A DNA stretch of 64,000 nt, from the NCBI GenBank assembly GCA_034440615.1, contig JAOTOM010005139.1, forward strand, positions 1,092,501-1,156,500, written 5' to 3'. The notes under the pieces were generated by a model. The model saw only the letters and a list, made by a program, of their open reading frames with translations, was not told where the DNA came from and did no database searches. The translations under genes were made by a program, and so were the position numbers. This DNA comes from Ashinkailepas kermadecensis (Eukaryota; Arthropoda; Thecostraca; Neolepadidae). Every line of letters starts with the position of its first letter. Position 1 is the first letter of the stretch. Positions 20,901 through 33,112 of this stretch are shown here, piece by piece.

Positions 20901-23854
20901 TGGTCACACCATGTAAACCACATTTTTAACATGGCATTGGAAAAAGGAATTTAAATAACCCAAAATTACCCTAAACTGCAAATTTACAAATAGAAACAAA
21001 GTGATGATGAACAAGAATTATGCCTTTCACATCAGGAACCACAAAACCTCAATATCCCTTATGGAAAATGATTGGTCCTGAACCCTGTGCTGATGAAGAA
21101 TGCCCATGGCATGGTTGGATTTAAAAACAATGTATCAGGACTGCAAAAAAATGTTTCCAATAGGAAATTTGAATCCATTCATTCCATGCACCACCATAGG
21201 CATTATGTTAAATTTGGAAATCATTATGTCGCATTGGCAACAACAAAAGTGTACAAATTTACACCTGTGATTAGCATGCTCCAACTGTTACCCATCGAAA
21301 GCCAGCATTAATAGCAATTAGCCATATTCGCCGCAATAGAATCGGCAGAAAAAAACAGAATTCCTACAAGGGGTATGCCAGACAATAGGAGTCACAGAAG
21401 ATAATAAAGCAGCACCTACCAGTTACTATTCCCACAGCACCTACTCTTTTCCCCGAGGCGCACACCTGAGGAGAACGAAAACAGAAAAAATAACAATAGC
21501 CTCCTCCCCGGCTTCGTACCTTGGCTGTTGCCTTGGCTGACTCGATAGGCCTTGGGCTGGCCCAAGGCCGGCTGGCCTTAACCTTCATCAGGGCTGGCTG
21601 CGACTTGTGTTACATTGTCACAAAAATAATGCAATCGAGACAAGCTGCTCTTTTACCTTTGTCAACAAAGATTTCATCCCATTGGCTGAGTTCAAATCAT
21701 TAAGCCAATCAGCAGCCTCCGTACAGTCAGCCGTAGTTGACGAAAGACCAGTAAGCGGCTTGTAACCACCCCGCATTTAGCAGCGTATAAGAACATGACG
21801 GCTAAATTTCCATTTTCCCGGAGTGGGAGAAATTAGTTGTCGGAGTGGCATAAACACTATTATTGCCACCAGTTTGTGGTGTATTTAAACAATGTAGGTC
21901 ATGAAATGGAAGGACACTGAAATTTCTGGTTATATCGTGGTCCATTTGACTGTAAAATATAACCAGATTTGAAGAACGTTTTGGTACCATTTAGGTCATT
22001 TTCTTGCGTAAAATCCATCGGATATCTTTTTTGTTTTATTGCTCTGGACTGGTCCAGGATGCAAAACGATCAGTTTTGTTCATGTCAAGTTATGTAGAAC
22101 ATCTCAATCTTCAAGGAAACAGAAAGGAATGCATTATTTATGGCCTTTCTTGGCCGTAGTTTAAAAAGCTCCGACCGGAGTGGGAGCTGGAGAGCCGCGA
22201 ATCCATCGAATCCAAGAAGCGCCGTTCGGGTCTGGCCAGTCTGGGAATGGTGGTTTTCCTTCATTAGGCGAGCCGAGAATAGAGGTTTCTTTCACTTGGC
22301 GAGGAATTTTTCTTGTATGCACCGAGTTGCCCACTGGATGGAAAGAGACGAAAGAGGCTCGTTGTAGGCATCGCCAACCTTGGTAGGAACGACTTACGTA
22401 TCTATTATCAATATCTTCGCCATTGAAATTATTGGCTGGGATAAGCCTCGTGAGTTGTATGATGGGATATAGTCCGATAATTCAGGGACCAGGTAGTGAG
22501 ACTACTAGTTAATCTCGTGTAGTATCGGCCGACGTAGGAACTGAGGCCCAATTGAGGTTTCTTGAAATTTAATTATTCTTGTTGGTGTAAACTTCAGTAT
22601 CAAATCAGAAATATACCTACCTAGCTAGAATGATGTATGCATAACCAGCTTAATGTTGAGAAGTATGGGTAGCCATAGCAAAATTGTGATTCCTTATATT
22701 TTGCAGTGGTGCACATCTGTATCCCTCTGTTGGTGCCCATGCATGCAGTGGCACAACCTAGGACAGGGGACCCTCAATGTTTGCTTTGCTTCTCAAATGA
22801 CTTCAACTTTTAACATGGGACTCTATGGAGTGTGCCCCCAATCTATTTCACCCTGCCCATTGCCTTTCAGGTATTCCCCCCCCAATAATTTTCATAAATG
22901 AACATCCATAACCTGGAAAGAGTATTTTCATAAGTGTGTTCTTAATGTGTTGGATTTGGATAGAAGACCTTTCAGCTTGCTTTGTTTTGTTTTGGAAATA
23001 AAGCTTTCATTTTTGTAAGACAATATATTTTCAGGAATAAGGGATTGGTCCCCTTCAGTGCACGGATACAGTAACTCACAAGCATTGTTGTGCTCTAACT
23101 AAATGTTTCAGGAAATTGTGAAGTGCACCCCACCTCATACCCCAATAAACTCCATTATTTGGCTGTTTTGTCCCTGCAGCTTCCTGAACATTCCTATGCC
23201 ATTACAAATCATAATATATGTCCACAAATATTTTGAGGATGTGATTGCTTTTGTGATTTGCAAGTTGTGTAGGGACTTCTCTAGTTCTCTAGTTCTGTCT
23301 AGCCTTGCATTCTTCTGAACACTACTGATTCCAGCATTTTCACAAATGAACAATGTACACATGAAGGAATAGCTGTTTATTAATTCACATGTTTCAGACA
23401 ATTGCATACCACCTGCACCATTTCATGGAACAAATACATTGGTATTAATGTTGTATACAGATTGCAGAGTGATCCTTAAGCATCTGCTGTCATCTGTTGC
23501 ACATGCTAGCAAGCTGGCACTCGTCTAGTCTTGCTTGCATCTAATTTTCTGTTCCACTTCTGCATCCTCTTGGAATGTTGCTGCAGCTCTCATGGTCACC
23601 TGAAATAACAAATGTGCATTATCTTCAATGATGTTGCCAAGTTGCTGTGGCAAGGACATAACATGGCTAGACAACATGAAGAGCACCAAAACTAGAAGGG
23701 TTTTTCATTGTCAGCCACTTATTACCATATGTTATAGGCCCTTGGAGCATGCTGCATCCTCTGCTTCATCACAATCCAATAATACTATTGGATTACGACA
23801 GCTGGTTGAGATTGCTGTTTAAGCAAGGCTCTTCACGATATATCATGTAATGTA
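20901..23854. other. AT-rich stretch without a recognisable gene
   Basis: Small frames (e.g. 21072-21311, 22653-22901) lack domains. 21548-21569 is a perfect inverted repeat, GGCCTTGGGC-TG-GCCCAAGGCC. 22650-23500 looks like ordinary intergenic or intronic DNA. I see no splice-bounded exon. Confidence 0.5.
21548..21569. repeat. perfect 10-bp inverted repeat, 2-nt loop
   Basis: GGCCTTGGGC and GCCCAAGGCC are separated by TG. It is followed by GGCTGGCC, which could extend alternative pairing. Function unknown. Confidence 0.9.
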
Positions 23855-23929
23855 AGGAGTGGATTTTTTTGGGAGTGTATAATTCTTTGGATGACAAAAG
23901 TTCCAAAAAGGACCATATTTCCAACACTG

Positions 23930-24382
23930 CACCTATGTCACCCACAGCTACCTACTCCAGAATGAAGACAGGCCAATGTGTACCCGTTGTGATATCGCAC
24001 CAACAGTGAGACATGTTCTTCTAGTGTGCCCTCGCTTCTCAGCCCAACGGCGACAATACTTTGGAAGGGAGGTGTCAACGCTGACGATGGCAAATATTCT
24101 AGGTGATGGGTCACGTTTGGTTCATAATGGACGACTATTCGAGTTTCTCTCAAGTACGATTTGCTGTCGTTCATAATGGACGACTATTGGAGTTTCTCTC
24201 ACAAGTACGATTTGCTGTCGTCTATCCAGGGAGGTAAAAGACATTGCACTGGTTTGGGCATAGTGAATATTCTTGGAAGTAAACCTGACCAGAACCTGAA
24301 ACCTAGGTAGAAAGGAGCACTTTTATGGGCGCTATATGATCAACATGGTCGATGCGCCCTAAAGCCCAAATAATTAACTAAC
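23930..24382 (+). mobile_element. 3' end of a Jockey-like LINE (C-terminus, UTR and tail)
   Basis: TYVTHSYLLQNEDRPMC then CTRCDIAPTVRHVLLVCPRF is the post-RNase H CxxC...HxxxxC segment, ending at a stop at 24174-24176. A 49-bp direct duplication (24121-24169, 24170-24218) affects the last codons. The 3' UTR ends with the hairpin module GGGCGCTATATGATC ... GCGCCCT and AAATAATTAACTAACTGAC (24327-24382). This copy ties the tail module directly to the LINE. The repeat at 23855-23925 lies immediately upstream. Confidence 0.8.
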
Positions 24383-25304
24383 TGACGAGCTGAGGCGACT
24401 CGCGCGTTGGATGACAATCTCGGCTCCCGTTCGAACCAACTCCTGATCGTAACTAATCTACATTGATCTGGAGCGATCTGGACTGACCTACACTGATCTG
24501 TTCTATCCAATCGTCTCAAGATGTTGGATATGATGTTATGTATAATCTGTAGTGATCAATAACCTACACTGATCTGTTTCTCCAATTCGTCTCTATTCTT
24601 GTAATGCGTCTCTTCCTTATATTTCAAATAGTTTGCACCTCTCCCGGCGAAATGTTCAGAATGTTGATTCAATGTACATAACCACCAAAACTAATAGCAA
24701 AAAAATAATTTGGGTTTTGCCGGTGGTGTGTCAGCCGAGAAAAGTATCGGAGTGGCGTGGAGCCGACCTGGAACTCTGACGTTGCTGCCAGCCGAGGGCG
24801 GGTCAGGTCGTGTCAGGTCAGGTCACACCCACGGCACCACCCGGCCACACACACTGGTGACTGATGTCGCCGCCAGCGGAGGGTCGGTCAGGTCAGGTCA
24901 GGTCAGATCAGATCACACCCACGGCACTATCTGGCCACACACGAACACGTTCTCGGAACTCTTTGCGAAGTCAGTCGCCGGTGACGGCCTTTCTTCGACT
25001 GCCGCCGACGATGTATCATGAGCCGGTTCGTTGAGCAGTAGATCCCCTGCAAGGAAGATACATGCTCATCCATGTCAGTGAGTGGCATCGTGTGTAGCTG
25101 TGCGGTGTATCAGCTGGATGCGGCTCAGCTACACCACCACGCTCCGCTCAGCGACAGAACCATTGACTGGAAAGCAGTGCAGTAGGGAGTGAAGGTCCTT
25201 GACACGACCTTCGCTCCCTATTGCCTTTCATCTCATCTCGTCGCAAACAGGCTGATTGCTGGCCACCAGATTGGCTATCGCACGAGCTCTCAGCCCAGCA
25301 GCTG
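24383..25304. other. no gene; GGTCA-rich duplicated block
   Basis: At 24790-24945 a roughly 90-bp block (GGTCAGGTCAGGTC..., CACACCCACGGCAC, GGCCACACAC) occurs twice. GGTCA is also a nuclear-receptor half-site, but there is no other support for a regulatory role. Confidence 0.5.
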
Positions 25305-25755
25305 GCCGTGCTGCAGTGTGTGCAGTGGTGCAGTGTGTGTAGTGCTGCAGTGTGTGCAATGCTGCAGTATGTGCAGTGATATGCAGTATGTGCAGTGCTG
25401 CAGTGTATGCGGTGCTGCAGTGTGTGCAGTGCTGCAGTGTGTTCAGTGCTGCGGTGTGTGCAGTGCTGCAGTATGTGCAGTGCTGCAGTGTGTGCAGTGA
25501 TGCATTATGTCCGGTGTGTGCAGTGTGTGCAGTGCTGCAGTGTGTGCAGTGCTGCAGTGTGTTCAGTGCTGCGGTGTGTACAGTGCTGCAGTATGTGCAG
25601 TGCTGCAGTGTGTGCAGTGATGCATTATGCCCGGTGTGTGCAGTGTGTGCAGTGCTGCAGTATGTCCGGTATGTGCAGTGCTGCAGTATGTGCGGTGCTG
25701 CAGTCAGTGTGTGTGCTGCAGTATGTACGATGCTGCAGTGTGTGCTGCAGTGCGT
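25305..25755. repeat. 17-bp minisatellite with a 120-bp higher-order unit
   Basis: The unit is TGTGTGCAGTGCTGCAG with shortened 9-bp variants. The segment starting TGATGCATTATG at 25499 repeats at 25619, giving a 120-bp higher-order period. Confidence 0.95.
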
Positions 25756-25898
25756 GTCCAGCCAGGATGTGACCAGGACGTTACGACGCTGCGAGGCTGT
25801 GTGATTGCCGTTGTGGTCATCTGATCAGTGTAGTGCTCAGTCCCTCCGGTGGCGTAGCCGTGATGTGGTCCGTGGGGAGGGGGCGATCATCTGATCAG

Positions 25899-26401
25899 TG
25901 TATAGCGCTGTATGGAGCTGTATGGAGCTGTATGGCGCTGTATGGAGCTGTATGGCGCTGTATGAAGCAATATGGTGCTGTATGAAGCTGTATGGAGCTG
26001 TATGGTACTGTATGGAGCCATTTGGAGCTGTATGGAGCTGTATGGATCTGTATGAAGCTGTATGAAGCAGTATGGAGCGATATGGAGCCTTGTGGAGCTG
26101 TATGGTGCCATATGGAGCTATATGGAGCTATATGGAGCTGTATAGAGCTGCATAGAGCTGTATGGAGCCACATGAAGCTGCATGGAGCTGTATGTAGCCA
26201 TATGGAGCTGTATGGAGTTGTATGGAGCTGTGTGGAGTTGTATGGAGCTGTATGAAACTGTATGGCGCTGTGTGGAGCCATATGGAGCCATATGGAGCTG
26301 TATGGAGCTGCATGGGGTTGTATGGAGCTGCATGGAGCTGTATGGAGCCGCATGGAGCTGCATGGAGTTGTATGGAGCTGTATGGAGCTGCATGGAGCTA
26401 A
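25899..26401. repeat. 10-bp minisatellite, about 50 copies
   Basis: The unit is TATGGAGCTG with frequent variants (CATGGAGCTG, TATGGAGCCA). The period of 10 cycles through all frames, so six-frame translations look ordered (SSIQLHTAPY) but carry no gene. Confidence 0.97.
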
Positions 26402-27879
26402 TCAATGGCGGCGGCGCGGACTGTTCGAATCTGGCGGAGCTGGTACTGCGTATTGCTGGGGATGTTCAGATAATATACAATACCTGCTCTCTGTGCTTGT
26501 AGTTTCTGGTACGGCACAGATGGAGGTTGGCGGCGAAATACGCGAGGTACAGAGGCGGTTGTAATATGTAATATGTCACACCACGGAGAGGAAGGGAGAT
26601 GTAGAAGCATGTAGGGTACTGTCCAGGGGGTAGGAGTGGTGCTCTATCCTTGGTTATCTTTAGCCCCGCATGTGAGTGCCATCGAAGCCTTCCACTGACC
26701 TGTACTTGTGCCGGATTCATGTGCTTTGATTATCCGCATACTTGTGCTCAGGGTTCCTTTCTATAACTTTTTTTTCGTGTTGATTTGCACATTAGACCGG
26801 ATCGATTTATACTTTTGTCCGTGGAGCATTCCCCAAGTGCCGGAGCTTGCATTGAACCTTTAAACAATACAAAATGTCAAAATATATAGTCCCAAAAATA
26901 TTCTTGGAGTGCCAACCTTTTGTTGAACAAGTAATGTTTTGCGTTCCAGAGGCATTAGAGTCTCTATTGATATTAGCATGCAAAACAAGAAGACAGCACC
27001 GATCATTTTCATCGTTTGTGTCACGTGGAAACTTGAAGTGTCTGGATGATGGGGCATTTCTTGTTAAATGCATTACTAGCATTGTGCATGCTTACGAAAA
27101 ATGTAAATGGTGTATATACAACTTGATGAATGGCGATGCACTACAGTGAAAACGGATGGAACATTGCCGAACTAAAATTCCTCTGGTGACATATCATTGC
27201 AATTATGAGTTCCAGAAGAAAGTTCAGTCGCCTTTTTTAGTCGTATTAATGATTGATAATTCTCCGTTTCTGGCACGCACGGACACCGGGCACGTACGTG
27301 TCGAGAGGACAGGCCTGTCTTGGGAATCCGGTGTCAAACGACGTCTCGTCGCTGCTCTCGGATGTGACCCATAAGGCTGGGCGGCACAATAGGTCATTGG
27401 TCTACCCCAACGTCTCGATTGGCTGCGGGTGTGGTGCACTGAAACCCCCGCCCGCCCGCCAACATCCGGCGATGTAATGTAATGCGTGTGTGTTGGACTA
27501 GGTGCGGACATCAGTGTTCGGTTTCCGGGTGCCTGAAATCCGGCGACAATCCGGCGACAATCCGGCGACAATTGGGAAATCCGGCGACAATTGGGAACTT
27601 GGATGTGAGCCACCACCACCGGTGACGGAGACGCATTGGGAAGCGAAAACCCGTGTGTCTCATCTTTTTCGCACGAGCCCACGGCCGAACCGCAGTTGGA
27701 ATCCGAACTAGGTCCGGCTACGAACTAGGTCCGGCTGCACTGCCTTGATTGAACGTGGCTCAATGTCTAATCCTACTACCAGATCTGGGAAATTTAGCTC
27801 TATGGCAAGTTTAGAAGCCGAGTTTATCGTGGCTCCAATTCCCCTCGTCGCCAACCTTATCTGTCCACCTGCCAGCTGA
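26402..27879. other. no recognisable gene
   Basis: Two overlapping small frames on opposite strands (26807-27082 minus, 26874-27149 plus) lie in AT-rich DNA. Neither shows a motif. CCGGCGACAAT repeats four times near 27540-27595. Confidence 0.4.
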
Positions 27880-28212
27880 CCCTCACAGCCGGGGGCTGTC
27901 AACTGACCCTCACTGCTGTGAGGGTCACCTGCCAGCTGACCCTCACAGCCGGGGGCTGACCCAGCCGGGGGCTGTCAACTGACCCTCACTGCTGTGAGGG
28001 TCACCTGCCAACTGACCCTCACAGCCGGGGGCTGTCAACTGACCCTCACTGCTGTGAGGGTCACCTGCCAGCTGACCATCACAGCCGGGGGCTGCCAACT
28101 GACCCTCACTGCTGTGAGGGTCACCTGCCAGCTGACCCTCACAGCCCGGGGCTGTCAACTGACCCTCACTGCTGTGATGGTCACCTGCCAGCTGACCATC
28201 ACAGCCGGGGGC
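27880..28212. repeat. 60-bp minisatellite, each unit with a 10-bp hairpin
   Basis: About 5.5 units. The first is followed by a shortened one (near 27960). Each contains TGACCCTCAC-TGCT-GTGAGGGTCA, a perfect stem with a 4-nt loop, plus GCCGGGGGCTGTCAA. Confidence 0.95.
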
Positions 28213-28539
28213 CAAATGTGTGCCCTCTTAGCGGCCCGATCGCTGCATTACCGGGACATCCTAGACCAGTACAGGCTAACCGCTGGCTTACCAGGCTATC
28301 AGAGACCATCACAGTATAATGTTTTGTTGATCGCAAGTTGGCTAGCTGACGGTAACCGAAATCTGAACAAAACGCGGTTACGTGTTATCCTCGACGACGC
28401 ATTTCTCAACTCCGCTCTCCAGAGTGACACTTGTATGGGCGTGCGTCACCGGCACCATCCTACCGTAAACCGCGGCGTCTGTTGATGTGCTGACAGCACC
28501 GACAAACAGGCGGGTGGGTGGCGAAAGCATCCAGCATCC

Positions 28540-28862
28540 GGTGGCCTGCGTCCCGCCGAATTGGTGCCACATCCAGCTCCCGGTGACCTGCGTCCCGCCG
28601 AAGTGTTGCCACATCCAGCTCCCGGTGACCTGCGTCCCGCCGAATTGTTTCCACATCCAGCTCCTGGTGACCTGCGTCCCGCCGAATTGTTGCCACATCC
28701 AGCTCCCGGTGACCTGCGTCCCGCCGAATTGTTGCCACATCCAGCTCCCGGTGACCTGCGTCCCGCCGAATTGTTCCCACATCCAGCTCCTGGTGACCTG
28801 CGTCCCGCCGAATTGTTTCCACATCCAGCTCCCGGTGACCTGCGTCCCGCCGAATTGTTGCC
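28540..28862. repeat. 42-bp minisatellite, about 7.5 copies
   Basis: The unit begins CCGCCGAATTGTTGCCACAT and ends GTGACCTGCGTC. Copies are nearly identical. Confidence 0.97.
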
Positions 28863-29029
28863 GAGTACCCGGCGGTAATGACGCCGTTCGTGAGCAGCCC
28901 ATGGGAATGGGCGGATGCCAGCGCCACAAGGCGCGTGATGTGCGGTGTGGATTACGCATTGGTGCTGAGCTGGACTAGATAGACCAGCCGCAGCACGGAC
29001 GAGATGGTCGAATTTTTTGTTGAGCTTAC

Positions 29030-29097
29030 TTACTTTACTGTACTTTACTGTACTTTATTTTACTTTGCTTTACTGTACTTTACTTTACTTTACTTAG
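29030..29097. repeat. TTTAC-type microsatellite
   Basis: TACTTTACTGTACTTTACTT, irregular pentamer/decamer. Confidence 0.9.
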
Positions 29098-29333
29098 AGA
29101 GTCTCCGGCACGTGCTGCTTCATTGACGCCAGGCTAAGCTTCGCGTCGGCATATCACCTTTAATGATTGATCGACTATTTGGCTGTAAGATCGGAATATC
29201 GGCTGGTAGTGGATTGTGAGTGGCTTTGTCTGGTAGAGGCGTGGGAGACGGGGAGGAGGGTAGAGCTGAATATGTTTAACACGCTATGCCCATGTGTTTT
29301 CCACGAGCATGATGGACGCAAAGCGGTTAGTAT

Positions 29334-29628
29334 CATCTCGTCACTTTATCGTGTGTTGTACCGAGGTGTGAAGCCAGCAGTACCATCTCATCACTTTATC
29401 GTGTGTTGTACCGAGGTGTGAAGCCAGCAGTACCATCTCATCACTTTATCGTGTGTTGTACCGAGGTGTGAAGCCAGCAGTACCATCTCATCACTTTATC
29501 GTGTGTTGTACCGTGGTGTGAAGCCAGCAGTACCATCTCGTCACTTTATCGTGTGTTGTACCGAGGTGTGAAGCCAGAAGTACCATCTCGTCACTTTATT
29601 GCGTATTGTACCGATGTGTGAAGCCAGG
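29334..29628. repeat. 50-bp minisatellite, about 6 copies
   Basis: The unit begins TCACTTTATCGTGTGTTGTA, starting at 29341, 29391, 29441, 29491, 29541 and 29591. The last copies diverge. Confidence 0.97.
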
Positions 29629-29724
29629 TTTGTCTTGTCTGGTAAAGGCATGGGAGGCCGAGCCGTCGACGATGACTGGGAAATATTTGACGACAGGTAG
29701 CTTCTGTGACCAAGTGAAAGGCAG

Positions 29725-29945
29725 TTTCCACGCATCCCCTTCCTCCTCTTCTGATTATACCCCCTTCCTCCTCTCCTGGTCATACTCCCCTCCCTCCTTT
29801 ACTGATTGCACCCCTCCCTCCTCTACTGTTTCTACCCACTTCCTCCTCTACTGGTTATACCACCTTCCTTCTCTACTGGCTATGCCTCCCCACCGTATAG
29901 CTACTATTACGACATCCCCTCCTCTACTGGTTTACCCCCTCCCCG
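29725..29945. repeat. degenerate pyrimidine-rich ~30-bp array
   Basis: CCTCCTCTACTGGTTATACC-like units are strongly diverged and strand-asymmetric (C/T rich). Confidence 0.75.
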
Positions 29946-30039
29946 TGAAGTTACTATTACGATTTACTACATGGATGTTTAAGGCAGAACGGAATCCCAG
30001 CATTAATGCTCCGTCCATCTGAAGTTGCCTTGACTCTCC

Positions 30040-30300
30040 CGTCACAGAGACACCGGGGCGGGGTGACCTTTCAGTGCAGCCCGAGCCGCGCGCAGTGCGC
30101 TCCGGAGCGCCGGGGTCACCACGCGGCGCCCTGATTGGCCAGCGCCGTGTGACGTCACGGGTGTGAGCAGGCCCGTTCCCGGCGCCGCCAGCTGTCTGGG
30201 CGCGAATAGGCGTGCTGTCGTGCGTGCTGCCGTGGTGCCCAGTGGCGTGGGACCGGCCGGACAGCGGGTGGTGTCGGCGCCGCTCGAAGGCCGCACCGGA
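30040..30300. promoter_or_regulatory. CpG-rich, promoter-like segment
   Basis: A compact CpG-dense block has ATTGG (reverse CCAAT box, 30134-30138), full CRE TGACGTCA (30150-30157) and GGGCGCGAA (E2F-type, 30198-30206). No exon with a donor follows on either strand, so a promoter is only a possibility. Confidence 0.3.
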
Positions 30301-30370
30301 ATCACTTGATGCACACTGACGCCACATATTGGTTTTATTTGTTAGTTATTATTATTTGTTAGTTTGACAT

Positions 30371-30417
30371 GTTAGTTATTTGGGTATATCCATGGGCCAC
30401 ACAGTCTGGTGCCCGAT
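30371..30417 (-). mobile_element. diverged LINE-tail fragment
   Basis: On the minus strand, GGGCACCAGACTGTG ... ACCCAAATAACTAAC resembles the tail module. A further CTAACAAATAATAATAACTA follows. Weak match, no TSD. Confidence 0.4.
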
Positions 30418-31312
30418 GGATAAAGGGGACAGCGGTGGTGGCCCATGTATAAAGGGGAAAACGGTGGTGGCCCATGTATGAAGGGGCAGCGGTGGTGGCC
30501 CATGTATAAAGGGAAGCGGTGGTGGCCAATGTATAAAGGGAAGCGGTGGTGGCCCATGTATAAAGGGGACAGTGGTGGTGGTCCACGTATAAAGGGGAAA
30601 GCGATGGTGGTCCATGTATGAAGGGGCAGCGGTGGTGGCCAATGTATAAACGGAAGCGGTGGTGGCCCATGTATGAAGGGGCAGCGGTGGTGGTCCATGT
30701 ATAAAGGGAAGCGGTGGTGGCCCATGTATGAAGGGGCAGCGGTGGTGGTCCATGTATAAAGGGAAGCGGTGGTGGCCCATGTATGAAGGGGCAGCGGTGG
30801 TGGTCCATGTATAAAGGGAAGCGGTGGTGGCCCATGTATGAAGGGGCAGCGGTGGTGGCCAATGTATAAAGGGAAGCGGTGGTGGCCCATGTATGAAGGG
30901 GCAGCGGTGGTGGCCAATGTATAAAGGGAAGCGGTGGTGGCCCATGTATGAAGGGGCAGCGGTGGTGGCCAATGTATAAAGGGCAGCGGTGGTGGCCCAT
31001 GTATGAAGGGGCAGCGGTGGCGGCCCATGTATGAAGGGGCAGCGGTGGTGGTCCATGTATGAAGGGGCAGCGGTGGTGGCCCATGTATGAAGGGGCAGCG
31101 GTGGTGGCCCATGTATGAAGGGGCAGCGGTGGTGGTCCATGTATGAAGGGGCAGCGGTAGTGGCCCATGTATGAAGGGGCAGCGGTGGTGGCCCATGTAT
31201 AAAGGGAAGCGGTGGTGGCCCATGTATGAAGGGGCAGCGGTGGTGGCCCATGTATAAAGGGAAGCGGTGGTGGCCCATGTATGAAGGGGCAGCGGTGGTG
31301 GCCCATGTATCA
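30418..31312. repeat. 27-28-bp minisatellite, about 32 copies
   Basis: The unit is GGTGGTGGCCCATGTATGAA plus GGGGCAGC, alternating with a shorter form ending AAAGGGAAGC. Variants alternate regularly in the middle, indicating pairwise duplication. Long minus-strand frames (GPPPLPLHTWATTA) in all three phases are by-products. Confidence 0.97.
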
Positions 31313-32094
31313 GCAGGCAGGAACCAGTCGGAGGCTGCAGGAAGCAGATGTTGTTTTCGCCATGCATATGAAACGAGCCGATATCTCATTGCAGAATATT
31401 CGAAGCGCTTTAGTCCTCAGGAATTCCCCATTTCGTTTCTCACTACAGAACATTCCAGCCATTTTAGTGCTCACGATTTTCTTCTTTATTCTTTTACATA
31501 CACCACTTACTTACACTCTTGCTTGCTTTTCTTGCGACCTGTTGTTTTGGTGTCGATGATGCGAAGCAGCGAACAGAAGTATTGCAGCACTGTGCCAGTG
31601 GCATGAAGTCGACCGACAGGCTTGGAGGCTCCCAATTGAAACCTTTCAGAGTATCTAGTCCAAAATAGCGAAGTTAAAATGTAGACATCTTCAGCAATAA
31701 AATTTGGAATGAATAACGTAGTGTGTCGATGGCTTCGAGCTCTGGTAGTACTTGTTATATCGAGCTCTGGTAGTACTTCTTATATAGTAGTACCGCCACT
31801 CAAGATTGAGGATATTAAGGAAGTAATGCGTCTTGTAAGGAAGTAATGTTTCTTCCATCAAAAGATTGAAGAACTTGCCCATTTTCGCCCCCATTGAGTC
31901 AACAAGCGTTGCACGTTTCGGCCATAGGGCGAATCGGACGAATTTTCCTCCTGGACTCACAACCCCCGCAGCTCACAAATGTACGTAAGCTGCCCGTAGT
32001 TGCGAGCATGCCCAAATGTGGGACACATTTGGGTATGCTCGTGTTAAATACGACACCTACTTCTCTTCACCTTCACCTTGAGAGCTCCCACTCT
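31313..32094. other. no recognisable gene
   Basis: Mixed DNA with short direct repeats (GAGCTCTGGTAGTACTT twice at 31738-31778; CCCAAATGTGGGACACATTTGGG, a near-palindrome at 32010-32032). No domain is seen. Confidence 0.45.
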
Positions 32095-32652
32095 GTCCAG
32101 GGGCCGTGGTTGTGGTGCCGTGACTGTGGTGCTGTGGTGCCGTCCAGGGGTCGTGGCTGTGGTGCCGTGACTGTGGTGCTGTGGTGCCGTCCAGGGGCCG
32201 TGGCTGTGGTGCCGTGACTGTGGGGCTGTGGTGCCGTCCAGGGGTCGTGGCTGTGGTGCCGTCCAGGGGCCGTGGTTGTGGTGCCGTGACTGTGGTGCTG
32301 TGGTGCCGTCCAGGGGCCGTGGCTGTGGTGCCGTGACTGTGGGGCTGTGGTGCCGTGACTGTGGTGCTGTGGTGCCGTGACTGTGGTGCTGTGGTGCCGT
32401 GACTGTGGGGCTGTGGTGCCGTCCAGGGGCCGTGGCTGTGGTGCCGTGACTGTGGGGCTGTGGTGCCGTCCAGGGGCCGTGGCTGTGGTGCCGTGACTGT
32501 GGGGCTGTGGTGCCGTGACTGTGGTGCTGTGGTGCCGTCCAGGGGCCGTGGCTGTGGTGCCGTGACTGTGGTGCTGTGGTGCCGTCCAGGGGCCGTGGCT
32601 GTGGTGCCGTGACTGTGGGGCTGTGGTGCCGTCCAGGGGCCGTGGCTGTGGT
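32095..32652. repeat. composite GTGCCGTGACTGTGG / GTCCAGGGGCCGTGG minisatellite
   Basis: Two modules alternate irregularly, about 30 bp and 47 bp per cycle. Confidence 0.95.
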
Positions 32653-33066
32653 GCCTGGATATGTTTCGGACTGCGCAAGCGTCTGTTCTAGTCGTGGTCC
32701 AGTGAGCGACCGTATCCTTAATGGTTACGGATTCATGATAATGTTCAAACTTCAGAGCGGCATGGTTCGGGAGGTTAATACATATTTCAGCAGCCTATCA
32801 TAAGTACCATCTGCGTAGGATATAGGGGGGGGGCATGGGACCGTGCTCTCACTTCTCCGGGAACCTCAGTCATCAATGCTTGGGGCGTTGGGTGAGAAAG
32901 TAGCGGTCACTTAAAGCCTAGTAGGGAAGTTCGCACACTCCCCTATGTTTTTAGATGTTGCTGCAATAATATACTTCAGATGAATACAATGCCTACGTTG
33001 TGTGGTGCTGGTTGGTATGCACGTGCACTAACGCAGTGTTCAGCACCCGTCCGTCACCACCACGGC
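32653..33066. other. no recognisable gene
   Basis: A G9 run is near 32826. No coding evidence. Confidence 0.4.
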
Positions 33067-33112
33067 CACACGTCACGTCACGTCACGTCACGTCACGTCA
33101 CGTCACGTCACG
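33067..33112. repeat. (CACGT)n microsatellite, about 9 copies
   Basis: Perfect pentamers create repeated ACGTCA/TGACGT half-CREs. A shorter CACGTCACGTCACGT recurs at 33168. Confidence 0.95.

Noticed and set aside
26807..27149. Overlapping 91-codon frames on both strands as a gene
   Set aside because: Neither shows a motif, start context or splice signals; AT-rich shadow frames.
30359..31389. Three >300-codon minus-strand frames rich in Pro/His/Trp
   Set aside because: All three phases of the same 27-28-bp array are open, so none is selected.
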